Assembly (NCBI GenBank): GCA_965200465.1
Contig: OZ241358.1
Span: 1,426,001-1,490,000 of the forward strand
DNA: 64,000 nt
Direction of reading: 5' to 3'
Source: Azophilus sp965200465
GTDB taxonomy: Bacteria; Pseudomonadota; Gammaproteobacteria; Pseudomonadales; Azotimanducaceae
The translations under genes were made by a program, and so were the position numbers. The notes beneath the pieces are model-generated. The model was given only the letters and a program-made list of their open reading frames with translations. It had not been told where the DNA came from and did no database searches. This document shows, piece after piece, positions 60,027 through 64,000 of this stretch (the stretch's first letter is position 1; each line of letters begins with the position of its first letter).

Positions 60027-61007
60027 TTAGAGTACTTCGAACCAAATGGCCTGCAATTCACCTGCTACGAGATTGCCCAAGACGAAATGGCCATCGGCAA
60101 TGATGAACTCCCCGTCCAGGCTGGTGGCGAGGCCGCGGCCATGGGCGAGGCCGTTAACGCATGAGTCGCTGCTGAACATCCAAGGCCGGTCACGCAGCCG
60201 CAGCCGACAGCGCGCATTTTCGGCCAACGGCGCATTGGAGAGCAAAAGGCCGTCCTCCCAGTGCTGCAGCGCCATGCTGCCGTCCGGCTCCGCCTTGACG
60301 CCGTAGCCGTGCATCTTGCCGCTGCGGAACTGGCCGCGGTAAACGGTGCCGTCCCGCCAATGCAAAACGCCCAGGCCGTGCCGCCGCCCGTTCTCAAAGT
60401 CCCCAAAGTAGCGGTTGCCGTTGGCCCAGTGCAGGGCGCCTTGGCCGGAACGGGCGCCTTCCTTGAAGCGACCTTCGTAGCGGCTGCCGTCCGGGTAGTT
60501 GGAAGCGCCTTGGCCATGCGGTTCGCCAGCGCTGAATTCACCGACGTAAACCGCCCCGGAGCGCCACTCGAAGCGCCCTTGGCCGCTGCGCTGGCCGTGC
60601 GCGTACTCGCCTTCGTAACGGTCTCCATTGGCCCACAGGTAAAGGCCGCGGCCATGCATCCTGTCGTTGGCGAACCGGCCTTCATAGCGGTCGCCGCTTT
60701 CCCAGGAGAGGGCGCCGGCGCCATGCCGTTGGTCGTCCTTGAAACCACCGACATAGGTGCGCCCGTCCCTCCAGAAGTAGGCGCCCTGCCCGTGCATGCG
60801 GCCGGCTAGGAAGTCTCCCTCATAGCGGTTGCCGTTGGCCCACATGTAAACGCCCTTGCCGGTGCGCTGGCCATCCACCATGCCGCCCTCGTAAACGTCC
60901 CCGTTGTCCAGCCGGTGGACACGGCCTTCGGCCAAGGCGGCGAGGAGCGCCAAGGCCGGAAAAAAGACTAAAATGCGCAAGGTTCGGCGGCGCAACGGCA
61001 TCTTCAT
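60027..61007 (-). CDS. Exported MORN-repeat protein
   Basis: The 326-aa protein has a signal peptide or N-terminal anchor (ILVFFPALALLAALAEG) and about nine MORN repeats of about 23 residues (YEGDFLAGRMHGQGAYFWRD, YEGRFANDRMHGRGLYLWAN and so on), each with the YxGxxxxxxxHGxG pattern. A C-terminal segment with two cysteines follows. MORN repeats form elongated beta sheets that bind membranes or proteins. The gene is upstream of and coupled to the pseudokinase gene, so the two probably act together in the envelope. Confidence 0.9.
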   Translation of the reverse strand: MKMPLRRRTLRILVFFPALALLAALAEGRVHRLDNGDVYEGGMVDGQRTGKGVYMWANGNRYEGDFLAGRMHGQGAYFWRDGRTYVGGFKDDQRHGAGALSWESGDRYEGRFANDRMHGRGLYLWANGDRYEGEYAHGQRSGQGRFEWRSGAVYVGEFSAGEPHGQGASNYPDGSRYEGRFKEGARSGQGALHWANGNRYFGDFENGRRHGLGVLHWRDGTVYRGQFRSGKMHGYGVKAEPDGSMALQHWEDGLLLSNAPLAENARCRLRLRDRPWMFSSDSCVNGLAHGRGLATSLDGEFIIADGHFVLGNLVAGELQAIWFEVL

Positions 61008-61045
61008 TCAACCGACGGCGGTATAAACCGCATACCTTACTCGAA

Positions 61046-61861
61046 TTGAGCCAGATTTTCCTTGCATCCATCTGCCTGGGCGTTGGCTGCTTCAGCGGCT
61101 TTCTCGGCGGGTTGCTGGGCATCGGCGGCGGCATTGTCATCGTTCCGGCACTCATCGTTCTCTTCGATTGGAGCGGGCTGCTGCCGCTGCAGCACAGCAC
61201 CGCCGCGGCGGTGGCCACCTCCCTCGCCTGCATCGCCTTCACTTCGCTTTCCGCCGCCGCCGCCCAAGTTCGGGCGCGGCAGGTCGATTGGCGCATCGTG
61301 CGGCGCTGGGCGGCGCCGGTGGTCTTGGGCGCACTCCTCGCCGGGCGCTTGGCGCCTGCTTTGCCGGCGCCCGCCTTCCGCAGCTTCATCGGGCTGTTTC
61401 TGGGCGCCGTGTCCATCGTCATGCTGACCCGCTGGACGCCCAGTCCGCACCGCAGTTTCCCCAACCCGGCGCCGGCCAGCGGCATCGGCTTCGCCGCCGG
61501 CCTAGTGTCCGGCGCCGCCGGCATCGGCGGCGGCAACCTCATGGTGCCCACCATGGTTTACTTCAACACGCCGATGCATAGGGCCACCGCCACCTCCAGC
61601 AGCCTGGGCGCACCCTTGGCGGCGGCCGGTGCGCTGGGCTACATGCTGTTTGCGCCGGCCATCGTCCCCACGCCGGCTTTCATGCTGGGCTACGTCCACC
61701 TGCCGAGCGGCCTGGCCGTCACCTTGGGGGCGATGGCCGCGGCGCCCCTCGGCGTTTGGGCCGCCCATCGAGTCAACGCCTCGGCCTTGCGCCGGCTGTT
61801 CGGCGCCTTGCTCATCCTGGCGGCGGCGCGGATGCTGCAATCCGCTTGGGCCGCTCTGTAG
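61046..61861 (+). CDS. TauE/SafE family sulfite/sulfonate exporter
   Basis: The 271-aa protein has two halves of hydrophobic segments with the family repeats FLGGLLGIGGGIVIVPAL and VSGAAGIGGGNLMVPTMVYF, each ending in the GIGGG motif. Members transport sulfite, sulfoacetate or other organosulfonates. TTG at 61046 is the first in-frame start after the divergent MORN gene. No sulfur-metabolism gene is adjacent, so the substrate is unknown. Confidence 0.85.
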   Translation: MSQIFLASICLGVGCFSGFLGGLLGIGGGIVIVPALIVLFDWSGLLPLQHSTAAAVATSLACIAFTSLSAAAAQVRARQVDWRIVRRWAAPVVLGALLAGRLAPALPAPAFRSFIGLFLGAVSIVMLTRWTPSPHRSFPNPAPASGIGFAAGLVSGAAGIGGGNLMVPTMVYFNTPMHRATATSSSLGAPLAAAGALGYMLFAPAIVPTPAFMLGYVHLPSGLAVTLGAMAAAPLGVWAAHRVNASALRRLFGALLILAAARMLQSAWAAL

Positions 61862-61877
61862 CCCGGGCGTTCGGGCG

Positions 61878-63284
61878 TCAGGCGAGCCGGCGAATCTGGA
61901 TGGCGTCGGTTTGGGCGCTGGCCAGCGCATCGGAGATGACCACCGCCTTGGCGCCGTCGCCGAGCACACCGCGTTCACGCAACAGGGCGAAAGCCCGTTG
62001 CAGGGTCTTTTCCGGCTCCCTGCTGAAGTCCATTCGGAAACTGGCCACCGCCCGGTTCAGATACAGGCGCCGGCGGGTGCGGCTGTCGTTGGTGAAGGCG
62101 TAGATCGGCACCGTCGGCGGACGGGCGTTGGTCACCAGATCCGCAGTGACGCCGCGGCGGGTGATGACGACTATGCCGTCGGCCTTGATGGATTCGGCCA
62201 GGGCCACGGCATGGATGGCCAGCTGCTGCTTGTCGGTCGGCGCCTCCAAGGACCGCTCATAGCCCAAACCGGGATACCTTTCCGCCGCCTCGGTGATTTG
62301 CACCAATTGCTCGACGCAGCGCACCGGATGCTCGCCAACGCTGGTCTCTCCGGACAGCATGACGGCGTCGGCGCCCTCATAGACCGCGTTGGCCACATCG
62401 GTAACCTCGGCCCGGGTGGGAATGGGGTTGTGGATCATGGACTCCAGCAAGTGCGTAGCGACAATGCAGCGACGGCCCAAGCGGGCGCAGGCGTGGACGA
62501 TGCGCCGCTGCACGTTGGGCAGGTCGGCAATGTTCGTCTCAATGCCCAGATCGCCTCTGGCCACCATCACCCCGTCCGCCGCTGCGGTAATGGCGTCAAT
62601 GTTGGCAACGCCCTCCCAATCCTCGATCTTGGCCAGCACCAGAGTGCGGGCGCCGCCCTCCCGAATGATGGAGCGGGCCTGCTCCACGTCTTGCGCGGTG
62701 CGGACGAAGGAAACCGCAATGTAGTCCACTTCGTGCTCAAGGCCGAACTCGATGTCGGCGCGGTCCTTGGCCGTGATGGAGGGCAGGTCGATGCGCACAC
62801 CGGGCAGGTTGACATGCCGTTTGCTGCCCAGCCAACCCCCATCGATGACCCGGCAAACGAGGCGCTTGCCGCGGTTTTCGAGCACCTCGAAGTTGATCAG
62901 GCCGTTGTCCACCGTGATGCGGTTGCCGGGTTCGACGATGTCAACCAATTCCTGATAGTTCACCTGAATGGAGGAGGTCTCCACGTCGTCGTCGCCGCGC
63001 ACCGACAGCGACACTACCTGGCCGGTCTTGAGGTCCATGGGCTCGGCCACATCGCCGGTGCGGATTTCCGGGCCTTGGGTGTCCAGCATCACGGCGACGG
63101 GGTCCCGCACTTGGCGGTTCAACGTCTTGATCCAGCGGATGACCTGCGCGGCGCCGACATGGTCGGCGTGGGACATGTTCAGGCGAATGAGGTTCATGCC
63201 CGCCTCCGCCATCTGCTTAAGCAGCGGATGCTTGGCGGTGGCGGGGCCGATGGTGCAGATGATCTTGGTGCGGCGAAAGGTCAC
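61878..63284 (-). CDS. pyk: Pyruvate kinase
   Basis: The 468-aa protein starts TFRRTKIICTIGPATAKHP and has the catalytic motifs AGMNLIRLNMSHADH, MLDTQGPEIRTG, AVSFVRTAQDVEQA, VLAKIEDWEGVANIDAI and VMVARGDLGIETNI, with ADAVMLSGETSVGEHPV. The C-terminal domain IHAVALAESIKADGIVVITRRG is the usual allosteric region. It converts PEP and ADP to pyruvate. GTG at 63284 gives the normal N-terminus. Confidence 0.95.
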   Translation of the reverse strand: MTFRRTKIICTIGPATAKHPLLKQMAEAGMNLIRLNMSHADHVGAAQVIRWIKTLNRQVRDPVAVMLDTQGPEIRTGDVAEPMDLKTGQVVSLSVRGDDDVETSSIQVNYQELVDIVEPGNRITVDNGLINFEVLENRGKRLVCRVIDGGWLGSKRHVNLPGVRIDLPSITAKDRADIEFGLEHEVDYIAVSFVRTAQDVEQARSIIREGGARTLVLAKIEDWEGVANIDAITAAADGVMVARGDLGIETNIADLPNVQRRIVHACARLGRRCIVATHLLESMIHNPIPTRAEVTDVANAVYEGADAVMLSGETSVGEHPVRCVEQLVQITEAAERYPGLGYERSLEAPTDKQQLAIHAVALAESIKADGIVVITRRGVTADLVTNARPPTVPIYAFTNDSRTRRRLYLNRAVASFRMDFSREPEKTLQRAFALLRERGVLGDGAKAVVISDALASAQTDAIQIRRLA

Positions 63285-63526
63285 GGGCGAATTTCCAACA
63301 TGAAGGCCGTCAGCGGCTTGGCGCAACATCGCCAGCAAGCATAGACGCTTGCCGAAATTTTGCCACCGTTGCGGCCGCTTCGGCTCGGCGCACGGTCTGC
63401 GCGCACCAGTGGCAAAGAGGCGGCGTTCACGTTGGCGGAGCGCCGCCGAGCGGTGCCCCAAAATTACGAACGGCTAGACAATTTACTTGCCGTTCATTTT
63501 TTATCCCATTGATGAACAAGAAGTTT

Positions 63527-64000
63527 TCAATCTTTTCGGGTCGCTGCGCTGCGGGCGGCGGCCAACTCCTGGGAAGCGGTTCTGGACAGAAAGTCCAAGT
63601 CCGAGCCCAGCGTCACGAACTGAAAGCCACGCTGCAGATGGCGCTGGGCGAACGTCAGGCTGGAGGCGTGAACGCCAACGGCGACGCCCCGCTTGCCGCA
63701 GGCGGCCTGTATCCGATGCACGGCCTCGGCGTGGGAGGGGTCGTCGTTGTCGCCCCGGGGCGCTAGGCCGATGGCCAACGCCAAGTCGTTGGGGCCTATG
63801 TAAATGCCGTCCAAGCCGGGAGTGGCGGCGATTTCGTCCAGGTTCTCCAAGCCTTGCGCGGTCTCGACCATGGCGATGCAGGCGATCTGGTCGTTGGCGT
63901 CCTTGGCGTAGGCTTCCCGGCCGCCGTGCAGGGCGGCGCGAACCGGGCCGAAGGAGCGGTTGCCGGCCGGCGGATAACGGCAGGCGGCCACCGCCTGCTC
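63527..64000 (-). CDS. HpcH/HpaI aldolase/citrate lyase family protein, C-terminal part (cut by the right edge)
   Basis: The reverse strand is open from the window edge to 63527 and covers about 157 residues. RYPPAGNRSFGPVRA, IACIAMVETAQGLENLDEIA and GLDGIYIGPNDLALAIGLAP are diagnostic of HpcH/HpaI class II aldolases (metal-binding Glu and Asp), which cleave 2-keto-3-deoxy sugars and related keto acids. The N-terminal strand-helix units are beyond the edge. The substrate cannot be determined. A 242-bp gap separates it from the pyruvate kinase gene downstream. Confidence 0.85.
   Translation of the reverse strand, partial: EQAVAACRYPPAGNRSFGPVRAALHGGREAYAKDANDQIACIAMVETAQGLENLDEIAATPGLDGIYIGPNDLALAIGLAPRGDNDDPSHAEAVHRIQAACGKRGVAVGVHASSLTFAQRHLQRGFQFVTLGSDLDFLSRTASQELAAARSAATRKD

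Noticed and set aside
61629..63344. 571-codon plus-strand frame opposite pyruvate kinase
   Set aside because: Pyruvate kinase motifs on the minus strand are decisive; this frame has an antisense composition.
1..64000. tRNA and rRNA genes
   Set aside because: No T-arm-like GGTTCGAATCC motifs with matching stems, or rRNA-like sequence, were recognised by eye; a covariance-model scan would be decisive.

Overview
This 64 kb window is GC-rich, densely coded bacterial chromosome. The gene set points to a gammaproteobacterium, probably an uncultured marine or host-associated lineage. It carries a type II secretion (Gsp) block, AmpG, MurF, oxygen-dependent HemF, ETF/ETF-QO with acyl-CoA dehydrogenases, an OmpW-like porin, and a response regulator/histidine kinase pair resembling the regulators of the 'proteobacterial dedicated sortase' system. 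There are no rRNA or recognisable tRNA genes, no CRISPR array and no intact transposase. GTG and TTG starts behind good Shine-Dalgarno sequences are frequent. The lineage call is inference; no marker-gene comparison was possible.

Layout. 1-7 kb: the 5' end of a PLP dehydratase, a GT-C-type membrane glycosyltransferase with three in-frame palindromic repeats, a glycosyltransferase-like protein, AmpG, an alkyltransferase-like protein, and groES-groEL under a CIRCE operator. 7-25 kb: mostly housekeeping genes (SDR, histidine phosphatase, CobS-CobT, acyl-CoA dehydrogenase, monooxygenase, Nudix, Pcm, Gor, alkaline phosphatase, SppA, MurF, papain-like hydrolase, MoaA, DUF1285), with copies of a MITE-like element at about 7.9, 8.7 and 15.1 kb. 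25-32 kb: ETF-QO, a secreted duplicated-domain protein, a duplicated 80-bp intergenic repeat, EtfB-EtfA, PyrB and a heptad-repeat membrane coiled coil. 32.7-40.6 kb: gspE-F-G-H-I-J-K-L-M, without gspC or gspD. 40.6-52.5 kb: heptose phosphatase, RmlA, acyl-CoA dehydrogenase, OmpW-like protein, a thiolase next to an HMG-CoA-synthase-like/DUF35 fusion, HemF, BON lipoprotein, orphan ExbD, NupC, phosphopantetheinyl transferase, sirtuin and a NadR-like kinase. 52.5-53.9 kb: an accessory-looking island with a broken AAA ATPase start, a 42-aa membrane peptide, and two coupled small ORFs, the first interrupted by a 15-G tract. 53.9-64 kb: the sortase-type two-component pair, a metallo-beta-lactamase-fold hydrolase, a pseudokinase coupled to a MORN-repeat protein, a TauE exporter, pyruvate kinase and an HpcH/HpaI aldolase running off the right edge.

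How the genes work together. Acyl-CoA dehydrogenases pass electrons to EtfAB, then ETF-QO, then quinone; the thiolase/DUF35 pair may act on acyl-CoA products. The Gsp block builds most of a type II secretion pseudopilus and inner-membrane platform. The best candidates for undescribed biology are the small-peptide locus with the poly-G tract (53.0-53.65 kb), the pseudokinase-MORN pair (57.8-61.0 kb), the fusion protein with Gln at the condensing-enzyme Cys position (45.8-47.2 kb) and the palindromes inside the GT-C gene (1.27-1.40 kb).
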